From Lactifluus volemus (lineage: Eukaryota; Basidiomycota; Agaricomycetes; Russulales; Russulaceae): DNA of 64,000 nt. Below the pieces are notes generated by a model. It saw only the letters and a list, made by a program, of their open reading frames with translations. It had not been told where the DNA came from and made no database searches. Position numbers and translations under genes: made by a program. Where the stretch lies: NCBI GenBank assembly GCA_022376515.1, contig WTXI01000067.1:1-64000 (forward strand). Direction: 5' to 3'. This document shows positions 23,901 through 37,372 of the stretch, one piece after another. The first letter of the stretch is position 1; every line of letters begins with the position of its first letter.

Positions 23901-26230
23901 GTTCGATCACTCAAGTAATTGGCTAATTTACAGGCACAGTCCGAACGATTCGGGAAGAGGACGCACGCCACACAGAATGCCAGTGTCACCGTTATCAATA
24001 CTTTACAGAGCCGGACAAGAACTTGGCGAGCTCGGCATGTAAACCACAGGCATCCGGAGTCATGAGTTCCAATACCCCTAAAAGTCAATATAGAAAGTTA
24101 TGGAAACCAAACCAGTACTTATGATACTCCCCGTGTCGCGGTTTTAGATGATCACAGAACAGATCTCATGAAGCCGGAGGTCAGTTAGCAGAGCGGACTC
24201 GGAAACGTGCTTGGAAATGGTATGGGAGTCAGAATTGGGGGAGAGAACACGCTGAGGACCTCGAGCACGCTAATAGTACTCTTGCAGTGAGGACTGGTCC
24301 GATATACCCTGTAAGACCAAGTGAGCCTCTATAGTGAATGATGGCAGATTGAACCGGACAACCCTGGGCGGCCCGATCCAAAAATAGAAATCGGCGTCCT
24401 TTGGTGGGTTGGCTTTGGGACGTTATCATGTCAACTCTTCAGTGGTTTCTTTGTTCGGGGTTCAGCGGGTCATTCAAATTCTTGGCATCGATGAGGAGTG
24501 AAGCCTCCTGGCGGGTGGTATACATGTGCTAACTTAGTAGTTACGTTACTGTTACTAATAATGCGACGCCGACATGGTTCAAGTCTCCTCGGCGCAAGCC
24601 TCGGCGTGGCATTCGCAAAATCACTAAACTGTTGAGGATGAAGCCGCCTAACGGTGGCACTACTAGGAACCGTTGTGAGGCCATGACCGCTTCTGTGACA
24701 ACGGAGATCTCAACGTCAGCGTCAATAAGCGTATGACTGATAATGGGGAAATCGAAGGGTTCGCTGGAAGCCAGCGGCGCTCCGTAGAACCACTTGCCGA
24801 TGCCAGTGACAATATGTCACTCAACACAAGGGCTGTGTACAAGATGTGGGCGAGAACAGAGATGCCGTGATGATCATGTCGTGTCCTGCGCTCCTAGTAA
24901 GAGATGCTGTCATGGCGTTAATTGGATTTCTTGAATTGATATCCTTCTTGACGTGATGAGAGGAGGCTTGTCGTCCCAAAGGGCCCGTCGTGCAACAGGC
25001 TAGGAACACCCCCTGCAAGCTGATGCCGACATGGCCAGAAGCACCATGAATGGAAGGGCCGATCTCTCCGATCATGATAGTGTCATGACAATCAGCTGGC
25101 GCTACGAGCTTCTCGATCTAATAATGTTTAATTCCCAGACTTCTTCTATTCCTTATCACATTTCATCAGCCGAGCTGTCAAAGTTATCAAATGAGTTGAT
25201 GAAATCGACAGCTTGGCTGATGAGACTCGCAACCTGGTTTCGTCTTGGAAACCTGGTGCTTTAATATGATTCAGCTGCCTCTGCACCGCATATGGGTTGT
25301 GGCAGATCGCGGGCCCCGAGCATGGCCGCAGCGGACTAACTTTGAATGGAACTCAGTTATATTTTCCCACGGCATGTTCTGCAGGGATAGATAGATTACG
25401 AACGGAAGATCTATATGGCCACGCTGCATCATCTCGGTCCAACGGGTTGGTATCGGGGGAAAGGCCAGTGCAGAAGAATGGGGGTCCGAGTCGGATTGCC
25501 TCAATGCCTACATCCCAGCCACGATTATCGGTACCCATGGGCCAAGCATGTCATCGTCCAGCCTTCAAGGTTTCGCCTCCATTTGGCTGGCTACGACGGC
25601 ATCCTCAAACTCCAGACATTTTCATCGAGGTTTTACCTAGAATAAAGCAGCCGACCTCTGATGACCACATAGTCGTACGTGTTAGAGTCTGGACAACTGT
25701 GAAAGCTTCGTGAAGTTGATTACAAGAACGAAATTGAAGATGAAATTTGCGCTACACCTCATTTGGCATAGGAGTAAGCGTGTATTCCTTGACAGAGGCA
25801 TCGGATGAACGCTATTTCCGATGATAGAACGCATGCAGAGTACAGTCGGCGCATACCCCTATAGGCACCTTCAGTCGTGATCAAAGTAGCCCGGTAAATC
25901 ATTCCAGAAGATGGTGTCCCGAAAAACTTTGCCCAGAACGGCCACATTAGTCAATTGAGCTTTTTTCCAGAAGAAAGTGCCAGTCCATAACCGAAGACGA
26001 GGCCGAGGGGAGGCCTTATTATACATACCAAAAATCGTAGACCTGGGGCACCGAAAACAACCCCATGGAAGGGGCGAGGGGATGCTTGCGTACAGTGACT
26101 TCAAGGACTGAGCATAAAGAGGAGTTTCTCGTGTCTCTGTGATTGAGCACCGAACGGTATGGAGGAGAGAGTAACAACGTCGTATAGAATAACATTATAG
26201 TCAATACAAGTGACGGCAAAGCCGGGAGAG
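23901..26230. other. 2.3-kb stretch without a supported gene
   Basis: Overlapping open frames occur on both strands (for example 25297-25713 on + and 25871-26219 on -). None shows a recognisable domain or a splice-consistent chain. Nothing repeated within the window was noticed here. Confidence 0.45.
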
Positions 26231-26237
26231 ATCACAA

Positions 26238-27484
<1,247 letters not shown>

Positions 27485-28243
27485 CGCAGCGTCAAGCAAA
27501 AAGAAATAAGACCTAACCCCGCATTCTGGTCCGTAAGTTCGGCAAAAGGCGGCCGACTTGTGTTTGCCTCGAGGCACAGCGCTCAACGGTCTTGAAGCTC
27601 TCAACTCACTCTCACTTACCCGGGCCTTCTTATATCTCACTCCACATTGTGTATTCGTAGATATAGGATTGGCTTCTATAGCTGTGAAAACCTCTTTGGG
27701 GCCTCGAAATCGGAATGGAGAGCATTAGTAGCGTCCAGGTCACTGGTACGAATCTTTCTGATATTCCTCTGATAATTTAGTCGCTCCCCCCTGCCAGTTC
27801 TTAGAGCGTCCAACCTTCCCCGCCTCAAGACCCTCCTTAGAAAAGACAGACAATTTTATGCTGCTGTAACCTACGGGGAGAGAACATGGCGGACCCGGTC
27901 TGTGCGGAGCGTCGCACAATGCGTGGAATGGAATGAGAACCTCGATCTATTGTGAGAAATGTCGTATTCTCGTTTCTATGTACAACTGAGTCCTTCGCAG
28001 TGCTGTTCAACGACTCTCCCGTGTTACAATATCTCTTTATGCGGAGAAGACCAAGCAAGAAGACATCCTTGTCGGAAGGCAGGAAATAGTCTGTGAGCCC
28101 CGACGCGGTTCGTATATTTACTTAGAATCCTTTGCCCACGCATCTGGCTGAGGGACCTCCTTGTAGAATTTGATATCGCTTTCGGCAGAGTTGACGGACA
28201 TGTTAGACATCGAACAGAGCCGGCCACACTCTCCTTAACGATC
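27485..28243. promoter_or_regulatory. Divergent promoter region between DIM1 and the NACHT-WD40 gene
   Basis: This is 759 bp with no protein-like frame. It must contain the promoters of both divergently transcribed genes. I did not identify a clear TATA box or known factor site. Confidence 0.4.
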
Positions 28244-31200
28244 ATGGAAGTTGTCGCTCCTCTATCTCCTCTGTCAAGTACCCTCGATCGCGCTGAGGAA
28301 GCTATGGATACAATCAAGACGTGGAAGAGTGCTGTTGCAATTATCAAGCACGTGATGGACCATGTCGGTCCAATCGTAGAAGTATGCCTAGCATCGTGCT
28401 TATCCTTCGCCAAGCTAATTCCCCCCTCTTCAGCTATTCCCCCACGCGAAGTTGACGTGGAAACTGCTCTCAAAGATTCCTGAGGTGCGGTCTTACGTTG
28501 TTGGAGTATATGAAATCCTCACCCTTTTCTCGTCTCGCCCCCAGGCTCTGCTACAACAATTTAACCGTGATGACAATGTCCAACATCTACTTCAGGCGAT
28601 ACGGGACTCGTTTGAGTTTGCAAAGGAGGCGGACGTTTTGACGAACCTGGTGCCAGCATCTACACAGGCGAACATCCTCATTGAGATGCTCGGGTGCGTT
28701 TCCGAATGTGCCAAATTTATCATATCGTATACGGAGGATGTGCAAGTTGGTCTGTCGTCTTGACATTTCTCGTCGGTCATTCATTATACTGATATGACTT
28801 GCAGGGACACGGACTTTGAAGAATGCCTTCGGTCGTGCTGATAAAAAAATTGAACAGTACCGCACCAACCTCATCCGACTGCGAGATAACTTCCTTTCCC
28901 GTGCTGCAGTCATCACCGAGGCTACTGTGATAGAAGCGGGTGAGCGATTCTGATAATTACGAATCGCCCGATCGTCAGTCTGACGAAGGGCGCACAGAGT
29001 TGGATGCAAAAATAAGAGAATTGCCTTATAAAGGAGGTTGGCGACTCGGCGATGAGAAGCGTTGTCTCGCGGGCACGCGCGAAGATTTCTTGGAATATAT
29101 TGCCAAATGGATCAAGAATCCGGAATCCAACCGTGGGCTCGTTCTCCTCGGCCAAGCAGGCACCGGAAAGTCCTCGATTGCAAACGAGATCGCACACCGC
29201 TTCGACAACAATTACCTCGGCTCATACTTCGCTTTTCTGCGGAAGGAGGGTTCCAAAGGCGATGCTTACCAACTCTTCACGACTCTTGCACGCGATCTCT
29301 CTGATCGCCATCGCGCGTTCAAACGGGAGCTTGGGAGGGTCGTCAAGGATAACTCGTCTCTTCGCAGTAGCCGGGAGTACCGTGCGCTTTTTGAGAGACT
29401 CCTCCTTGAACCGCTCAGGAGCCTACAGCTCAGTGATCCCATTCTCATCGTCGTCGATGCATTGGACGAGAGTGGGGATGCACTCGGCCAAAAAGGACTA
29501 CACACATTTCTAGCAGAACATCTGTCCGACCTCCCATTAAATATTCGCGTACTCATCACCTCAAGGCCGGAGGATGGTATCCAACGTGCGTTTGCCAAAG
29601 CGTCATCTGTCGATATCATCTACATAGATGATCCCAAACTGGCCGCCAAGACCGATGAAGATATACGCATGTATCTTCGAAAGGTGCTTCGTCCAGACGT
29701 ATTCGAGGCCCATGGCGTCGAGCTCGCAAAGGCCTCGGAGGGCCTGTTTCAGTGGGCAGCCGTCGCATGCGGGTTTATAAACAGTCCTGCCAGTCTCGGC
29801 CTCAGCGTGAATAGACGCGTGCGGCGCCTGTTGGGACATTCTCGAGGTCTCAGTGGAGAAGGGCTGTTGGACGACTTGTACGAAGAAGTGCTCAAAGAGT
29901 ATTTCAAATCACATGAAGCACAGACTCTATTTCGGACCATCATGGGACAGCTTTTTGCAGCGATCGAGCCACTCTCAATCCATTCCTTGATCACCCTGCG
30001 ACAGCATGCACCCATTGATGACCCCGAGGAGTCCGATCCGGATCTTGTCCTTGAAATTCTCAGTCACCTCGGCTCGCTGCTGACAAACGTTACTGCATCT
30101 GATCAAATGCATCCTATCGTCCCACTCCATACCTCGTTCCGTGATTTCCTGACCAATAGGACGAGCAATGTGTTTTTTGTGGATCTCGCCATTGCTCACC
30201 ATCAGTTGGTGCATTCCTGCCTCGGCTTAATGCTCAATAATCTCAAATTCAACATTTGCGAACTCGAGTCGTCATATCATGCGAACAGTGATGTTCGGGA
30301 CTTGGGCTCTCAAATCAGCACGCACATTCCACCTGCTCTTTCGTATGCCTGCATTTTCTGGGGCGACCATTTAGAACACATTACTTTCGAGGACGACCTC
30401 TTCGCGAAACTTCGATCCCTCTTTGAAGAAAAGTTTTTATATTGGCTGGAAGTGCTTAGCCTGAAGAGCAGTGTTCGCCTTGCTTTACCAACATTGTCAT
30501 CTTTGTTGAAATGGTTGCAGTTGAAGGTACGTACACCCCATAATTCAATATGAACTGTAGTGACCTCTGGAGTGAAATTGTAATAGCGTTCGCAGCCGGA
30601 GGTGAAGAATCTGCTGGCATTGGTGAATGATGCGTCCGCGTTTGTGCGGTATTTCGGAATGGCTGTGGCAAGGAGCGCACCACATATCTATGTCTCTGCA
30701 CTCCCTTTCGCACCAAGCTCTTCCCTCATCCTCAATCAATATCGTCACCAATTTCCTCGCACGTTGTACCTGGAACGCGGGCAGTTGCTCCATTGGCCAG
30801 CTCTGGAAATGAAGATCCAGGCACATGACGACTGGGTCACTTCTATTGTGTTCTCGCCAGACGGACAGCGCATCGCATCGGCCTCGTCCGATTGCACGAT
30901 TCAGATGTGGGACGCCGCAACAGGAGAGGGTGTAACGGACCCCTTTACTGGACACACTGGTTGTGTCATCTCCGTTGCATTCTCGCCGGACGGGCAGCGC
31001 GTCGCGTCGGCTTCGTCTGACGGCACAATTCGCGTGTGGGATGCCGCAACAGGAGATGTTGTAGCGGGCCCATTTACTGGACACACCCATCGGGTCATTT
31101 CCGTTGCATTCTCGCCGGACGGGCAGCGCATCGCATCGGCCTCGGACGATCGCACGATTCGCATGTGGAATGCTGCAACGGGAGAGGTCGTAGCAGGTCC

Positions 31201-33034
31201 ATTTACTGGGCACCCCGGTTCAGTCAGATTTGTTGGATTCTCGCCAGACGGGAAGCGCATCGCATCGGCCTCGGAAGATTGCACAATTCTCGTGTGGGAT
31301 GCTGCAACAGGAGAGGTCGTAGCAGGTCCACTTACTGGACACACCCGGTCTGTCATTTCTGTTGTATTCTCGCCGGACGGGAAGCGCATCGCATCGGCCT
31401 CGGATGATCACACGATTCGCGTGTGGGATGCTGCAACAAGAGAGGTCGTAGCGGGCCCACTTAGTGGGCACACCGAACGGGTCTATTCTGTTGCATTCTC
31501 GCCGGATGGGAAGCGCATCGCATCGGCCTCGTCCGATCGCACGATTCGCGTGTGGGATGCTACAACAGGAGAGCCCGTAGCGGGACCATATACTGGACAC
31601 AGCGGTTTGGTTTTGACTATTGCATTCTCGCCTGACGGACAGCGCATCGCATCAGCCTCGTCTGATCGCACGATTTGCGTGTGGGGTGCTGCAACAACAG
31701 AGGTTGTAGTAGCGGGCCCATTTACTGGACACACCACTTCGGTCTTTACTGTTTCATTCTCACCTGACGGGCAGCGCATCGCATCAGCCTCGTGGGATCG
31801 CACGATTTGCGTGTGGGATGCCGCAACAGGAGACGTTGTAGCGGGCCCATTTACTGGACACACCGATTTGGTCAATTCCATTGCATTCTCACCGGACAGT
31901 CAGCGCATCGCATCAGCCTCGAGAGATAACACGATTCGCGTGTGGAATGCTGCAACAGGAGAGATCGTAGCAGGTCCATTTACTGGGCACTCTGATTCGG
32001 TCAAATTCGCTGCATTTTCGCCGGACGGGCAGCGCATTGCGTCAGCTTCGGGGGATCACACGATTCGTCTGTGGGATGCCGCAACAGGAGAGGCTGTAGC
32101 GGGCCCATTTACTGGACACACTGATTCGGTCAATTTTGTTGCATTTTCGCCCGACGCGCATCGCATTGCATCGACTTCGGGGGATCACACGATTCTCGTG
32201 TGGGATGCCGCAACAGGAGATGTTATCGCGGGCCCATTTACTGAATACATCGATTTGGTCAATTCTGTCGCATTCTCACAGGACGAACAGTCCATCGTAT
32301 TGGCTTCATCCGATGCGATCGATTCTGTTGCATTCTCACCGGACGGACAGCCCATCGCATTTGCTTCATTCCATGACACGATTCGTGTGTGGAATGCGGC
32401 GACAGGAGAGGTTCTAGTGGGCCCATTTCCTAGACGATCAACTTGGATGAACGCTGTTGCATTCTTGCCGGAGAGGCATCGCATCGCATCGACCTTGGGG
32501 GATAACATGATTTGCGTATGGGATACCGCAACAGGAGAGGTCGTAGCGGGCCCATATACTGGACACACCTCTTCAATCTCTGCTCTTTCATTATCTCCGG
32601 ACGGACGGCGCGTCGCATCGGTCTCAGTGGATGGCGCTATTCGCATGTGGGATGCCACAACCGGAGGGGTTGTAGTAGGTCCATCCATCGGACACACCTC
32701 CTTAGCCAGCTCTGTTTCATCTTTGCCACGCGGAGAGCACACTGTCCCCACCTCGAGCGGTGGCGTAATTTGTGTGGACTCGGAGAAGGTCGCACTCGCA
32801 ATAGAAGATGCTGAGAGCCTCCATTTCACGGACCAATCCGTGATTGACGGTGACGGTTGGGTATGTGGGGAACACGGAGAACTCCTTTTATGGATCCCTT
32901 CGCTTCACCGGCGGTATCTTCATAGACCTAGCACACTCTGGACTGCAGGCGAGCACGAGACCCGCCTTGATCTCTCAAAGTTTGTGCACGGATCACATTG
33001 GTGTACAGTATATGACCACAATTTATCGAAATAG
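28244..33034 (+). CDS. NACHT-WD40 STAND protein (NLR-like)
   Basis: Exons 28244-28381, 28434-28484, 28545-28749, 28805-28939, 28998-30526 and 30587-33034 join in frame to about 1501 aa. Residues 1-190 form a helical N-terminal domain of the type seen in basidiomycete STAND proteins (LFPHAKLTWKLLSKIPE, LLQQFNRDDNVQHLLQAI, TLKNAFGRADKKIEQYR). The NACHT domain starts near residue 220 with LVLLGQAGTGKSSIANEI (Walker A) and has LIVVDALDESGD (Walker B) and LNIRVLITSRPEDG. From about residue 760 there are roughly 14-15 WD40 repeats of 43 aa. In fungi such proteins (the HET-D/HET-E class) sense non-self or pathogen ligands with the repeats and trigger a death or defence response through the N-terminal domain. 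The exact effector type of this N terminus is not recognised. No lesion is visible. Confidence 0.9.
30815..32700 (+). repeat. Coding tandem repeats of about 129 bp (WD40 units)
   Basis: Fourteen to fifteen units on the pattern xGHTxxVxxVAFSPDGQRI-ASASxDxTIRVWDAATG are arranged head to tail. Units 1-11 are very similar at DNA level, with many near-identical runs of tens of bases. Unit 12 is truncated (FSQDEQSIVLASSD followed directly by the next unit's IDSVAFSPDG), and units 14-16 are increasingly degenerate. Differences among the good units concentrate at the two residues after GHT and at the residues around the SxDxT loop. Confidence 0.9.
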
Positions 33035-33623
33035 ATTCAGTTGTGTAGTATATTATTTTTTGAGTCCTTTTTTTTTTTTTGAATTGGGGTTTAGAGTCCC
33101 CGCGTATATTGCGACAAGACTAATGCTAACTCGGTACTACACGAAATTCTGTGCGTAAAGGGAAAAGGAACAAAGACTAACTAGCTTGACCGGGAGTGCT
33201 GGGCTATGAGTCCTTGTCCTTAGAAGCCACACTTTTATTATAACTGTCGTCCTGTCCCAGGCAGCGAACAGCCTTCCCTCTTTTCGTCAGTGCCTTTTAA
33301 TTCTTAAACCTCAAATCATGCCAGTGCGATCACTTCAACCAGAGCACCGTGGTGGTACATAAAACGAGAATGAGAATGGGCATTATCATAGTAAGACGAT
33401 GATGAAACGTGCAGCGGAGAAAGTGTGATAGCAAGCAACACTCAGCACACGACTTCACGATACCATGTGGGCGTGAAGAAAAAGAATAAGTCAGATCTGA
33501 AATGTAACAAATTTTGCAACTCCCTGGCGGCATATATCTGGATAAACCTCCAACGGCACGCACTGCCAGCAGGGCCATATTCCGGGACCGCAAAAAGCGT
33601 CCTGTGCCGTTCAAAAGTTACCA

Positions 33624-34311
33624 TTACCACTGGCACTTCCGGTGCCAGATAGTGTGGTGACTGTGCCGTCTACGCTTCAAGCTGGCCGCGCACCGTCTCG
33701 CTGACTTCCCCCGCGTGCCGTGCCACCATCCGACCCACACCTTCCGCTCCGCCATCGCAAGGTCTTCTGGATGAGCCTGAGACGCAGAAGTAGATTGTAT
33801 ATCGCTGCTCCCAGGACGTGCTCGTTTTTCTCGACCTCCTCTTCCTGTCGTCGTCATCACTGTCGCCGTACCTTGTCGTGGGAGAAGCGGGGGGTAGCGA
33901 CGACTTGCTGGTATGTGCGGAATGATTTGTTCGAGCGGCCCGGGAGCGCGTGGATGTGTTCGTGGATTGTGCAAGGCAAGGTGATATTCAACAAGTCTAA
34001 CTTACGCCGGGCAATGGTCGTATATGGATAGAGCATCGAGACGTCGCCTGACACCTCATTTTTGGCGTCATAGTTGGGAGGCTCAGAGAGCTGCTCCAAA
34101 AGATCGCTCCAGTTGCGATCGATGGCTTCTTCTGATGCTGCTCGTTGATGTTGCAGTTGCGTGCGGGGGCAGCATTTGCAGTGGACAACGGTAGGAGGCG
34201 AACCTTATTTGCGTGAAACTGGCTTAACAAGGTAATCTTTGAGCTGTAGCGCCGGCGCGATCTCGTTGCCATCCACACAAGATGCATGGTTCGTCCCCTT
34301 GGCAGACCCAC
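33624..34311 (-). CDS. Small unidentified spliced gene (hypothetical)
   Basis: Reading leftward, a first exon with an arginine/serine-rich, possibly mitochondrial-targeting start (MATRSRRRYSSK) can be joined to EEAIDRNWSDLLEQLSEPPN and DVSMLYPYTTIARR. A GTAAGTT donor near 34010 is followed by an exon reading VVATPRFSHDK, then a GTACGG donor and a final exon with ERKVWVGWWHGTRGK. The intron borders look genuine, which argues for a real gene. I recognise no domain. The start could be at 34311 or at an internal ATG. Function is unknown. Confidence 0.4.
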
Positions 34312-34669
34312 CCCACTAAAGCTTTGTGGGCCAATCCCGAGGGAACAGTTTTCAATACAATTTACGTACTCAAGGTTCGTTCGATGAGTGCTTCACGTGA
34401 ACGGGTGAGCTACGTAGTACGCACCGATATATACCCATAATGAGACAATGTCATTGGCAAGTCAACGGCCGATTGTGATTTCCGGGTGCGTACTTTGAAA
34501 TCGATGGGGCCGCCAGTGGGTACTGTATCTTTGGCTTGATTGGGGTTGATTGGTCACATGACTGATGCGTGAGGTTCTTTTTCACCGTTCTTCATCAGCA
34601 CAACATCCCACAAAACTTAACCAGGTAATATGCCATCCTATGAATGGCTTCTAGTATCGCCATGATGAT

Positions 34670-36478
34670 TGATGAATTCGTGAAGGTTGTCCACTTCCAT
34701 ATCATATGACATGACTGGTCATAATTCACGGTCCCTGATAACCGCCAATTTGCAATCCTTCTAGCCTAGGACTATCGGAGGGTGAGTGGCACACCACGTA
34801 CCAGCGTGCGGGGTACATGCGGCCTTGCCCCCTCGGACTTTTTTTTCCCTTCATAACGCTAGACAAGGGACACTCTCGTGATCCCCGCTCTCCCTGTTTC
34901 TTTCTTAGCTCTGGGCTTTGAGTGGAGCATTTTCGTGGAAGGAGGAAATGCAGTTGGAGCATTGCGGTGAGTGAGGCCCCAACTTGCCAAAGAGAAAAAA
35001 AAACAAAAGTTTGTCGACTTTTGATGATCGATCGTGAAGCTTCCGGGCTAGCTGTATCTTACATGCCGTGCAACCACATTAGCGGCAGTTACAACTGACC
35101 TCATAGGCTTAAACCTAACGAGTCGGATCAGTTGCAAGGTATCATAACATCAATTTCCGGATCATTGCATAATCATCACCTGTCCGGCGCCAGGCATGGC
35201 TGGTTTTTGTGACAGTAGAAGTTGTCTTTCTTCTGTGAAATCTCCCCGCAGTCTCGGTACCCGTGCGGAAATTATTTTACAGGTTGTTCAATGACGCTAG
35301 CTATCGCGCTCTACGCTCTCCGTAGGTGAGCTGGGCACCTTGGGACGCTAAAGCTCTGTGCTGTAACGAGACGTTGCTGTTTGGCAACGGAATCGCTACG
35401 TAACAATTTTCGTCGCCATGTGTCTCCGTCTTTTCGTACAGTATTATCCTACTGCCACCTGCCGGAGAACACCTAACCCGTTCATTTGCGTGGTCATTAG
35501 AAAACAGCTCAAGTCCGTGCTGTGTTTTTTTTCTTGAGCACACAAACGGGTTTCTTACGTTGACGACTCACAGAATGGAACGTAGAGACTAGCATGTGCA
35601 TCATAACGGAATCCCAAAAGGCGCTACCTAGTAATGCATCGGTGTTTGCCACCAAAATTGTCATCTTTGTCATTATCGTCATGGGGGTATACCAACGCAA
35701 TCTTGGCCAAACAGATACTGTCTACTATCTATCAAGAGGTAGATTTATTTCTCCCTGTCCACAATCTTTGTTCCTCGTGTCGTTGTCCAGGGCCTGTTTT
35801 GGCTTGCGATGGCGACCGTGATACAGTTACTTCCTGTAGTTAGAGCTGGATCAGCGACGCTAGGGTGCCAGTCTGACTCGGACTCGCTGATGATTAGATC
35901 TTCCTCTCGCTGGACCCTAATGATATGCTCGCTTCTTCTCTACAATCTCATCTGTGACGTCGTTACATCTGTAGATGCCATGGACATGGTAGGAGCACTC
36001 ATCATTTTCTTTTCTGAACGTTATTTTATTATGTGCCTCTGCTGGTAAGTGATGTAACGCTTTTCGTTCCAATCTCAATTGACGACCTTTCCCACTACTG
36101 GCCAGCTGCAGGTAAGCGAGTGAACTAGATTTTACGCCAGTTTTAACCACGTGATGACATCATAAGCGGGATCGGTGCCACGCGGATGTATCGCAAAATT
36201 TTTGACCCTCACGCGGGAGACTGGTGCGAACTGTCGCTCTCGATCCCCATTTTGGGAAAGGCGCTAACCCCCATCAAATAGACTTGAATACATCGAGACC
36301 CTTGCGGGACCCGATGACGGGAGAGATCCGCTTCCGTCGACAGGCATTTCCGCACGATGCCGATCTCCGCGACACGTCTCCTACGGCAGTGAGGGCACCG
36401 AACGAGCGCTACGTTGAGCGGTTCATAGCTCACCAGCCTCACCCCTCGATAATGTTAAGAATATGGTCCTCCACGTGA
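34670..36478 (+). pseudogene. 7TM-family gene, second subfamily, decayed copy F
   Basis: Degenerate equivalents of the genes at 37373 and 39990 are recognisable in order. They are EFVKVVHFHI (for WVKLLHVIDG), LGFEWSIF with the WEFICN part deleted, CRATTLAAVTTDLIGLNLTSRISCK, ATKIVIFVIIVMGVYQRN, GLFWLAMATVIQLLPV, and a C-terminal tail (MTGEIRFRRQ, ERYVERF) ending at 36478. The start exon with the MV-W motif is not found, and blocks between the conserved parts do not join cleanly. The tail shows it belongs with G and H rather than with A-E. Confidence 0.65.
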
Positions 36479-37372
36479 CTAAGGTCTGGTGCTGTAATAA
36501 CGCTCTGTACGGAAATTCTGTTCACTTGTAACTGTGAGTTTGTTGTTGTGGTACTCATGGATACCCAGAACTTCTTTACGGAAATTACACGTGTACAGAG
36601 ATTGCAGCGGGTTATAAGTCATAAAGAATTGTCCGTCCTTCTTTGAGTTCTTAGTGAAGCAGTTATTGTCAAGCGCTAAAGTACGACAAAGGGGGGAGAA
36701 ATCGCACTCGTACTATCTATGCATGTCACCTGGATAATTATAGGGCTGGATTCTAAAAAGTGAGCCCCCGTCGTAAAAGGGAAAATATACTGTAGTACAG
36801 CGCGGGAACTTTTCTGGGGGAGAGCTTTGAGAAAAGCCTATCAGTGAAAAACGTAAAATGATGCCGGACCTTTTCTCCGTTGCTACGCGGGATCTCTACT
36901 GTATCAAAACTGAATTAACAGGGTTGGAGCGGTGGGCGTCTCCGAGAAAGCCGCTTTTACACGCCGTCGGCTTCCATGCCAAGTTTGGCCGATTGTGGAC
37001 CCCGACCGTGGGAAAAGGGGGGGGGGCGGAACCTTTGTGTCCCACACTAACTTGGGGGAGGTTACCAACTGTTAACAACTGGCGGAGGCTTTATTTTTTT
37101 AATTTTCTAAATGAACTTGTCAATTGGGGGGGTTGGAAACCGCGGAGAAAAGAAGGAAAAGAAGGAGAAGGAATAAGTTTTTTTGAGAATTTAGCTGCGT
37201 CGGCGGGAAAAGACCGAACAGTCGGCTCTAACTTGAAAAAGACGGGAAGAAGGATGAGCGCTAAGTGTGCCCTGAGAGATATTTGGTTGGGCGGATTCTT
37301 CCTGATGCTAAAATACACGCACCCCCCGCCCTTCCTCGTCTTGTATGATCCTTCTCCTACTCCTGCTTAATC
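36479..37372. other. Intergenic stretch upstream of copy G, with homopolymer runs
   Basis: A 170-codon open frame (36858-37370) covers most of it, but it contains runs of G (10 around 37016-37027) and T and no recognisable domain. It ends just before the start of copy G. It is more likely 5' flank than a gene. Confidence 0.5.

Noticed and set aside
25297..25713. 138-codon plus-strand frame
   Set aside because: Overlaps an open frame on the other strand, has no recognisable domain and no intron signals around it.
30545..32829. Several minus-strand open frames of 100-220 codons with repeated peptides
   Set aside because: They are antisense shadows of the WD40 repeat array; the repetition comes from the DNA repeats, and the plus strand has the clear domain.
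36858..37370. 170-codon plus-strand frame just upstream of copy G
   Set aside because: Contains homopolymer G and T runs and no motif. It ends where the gene's start exon begins and is probably flank.
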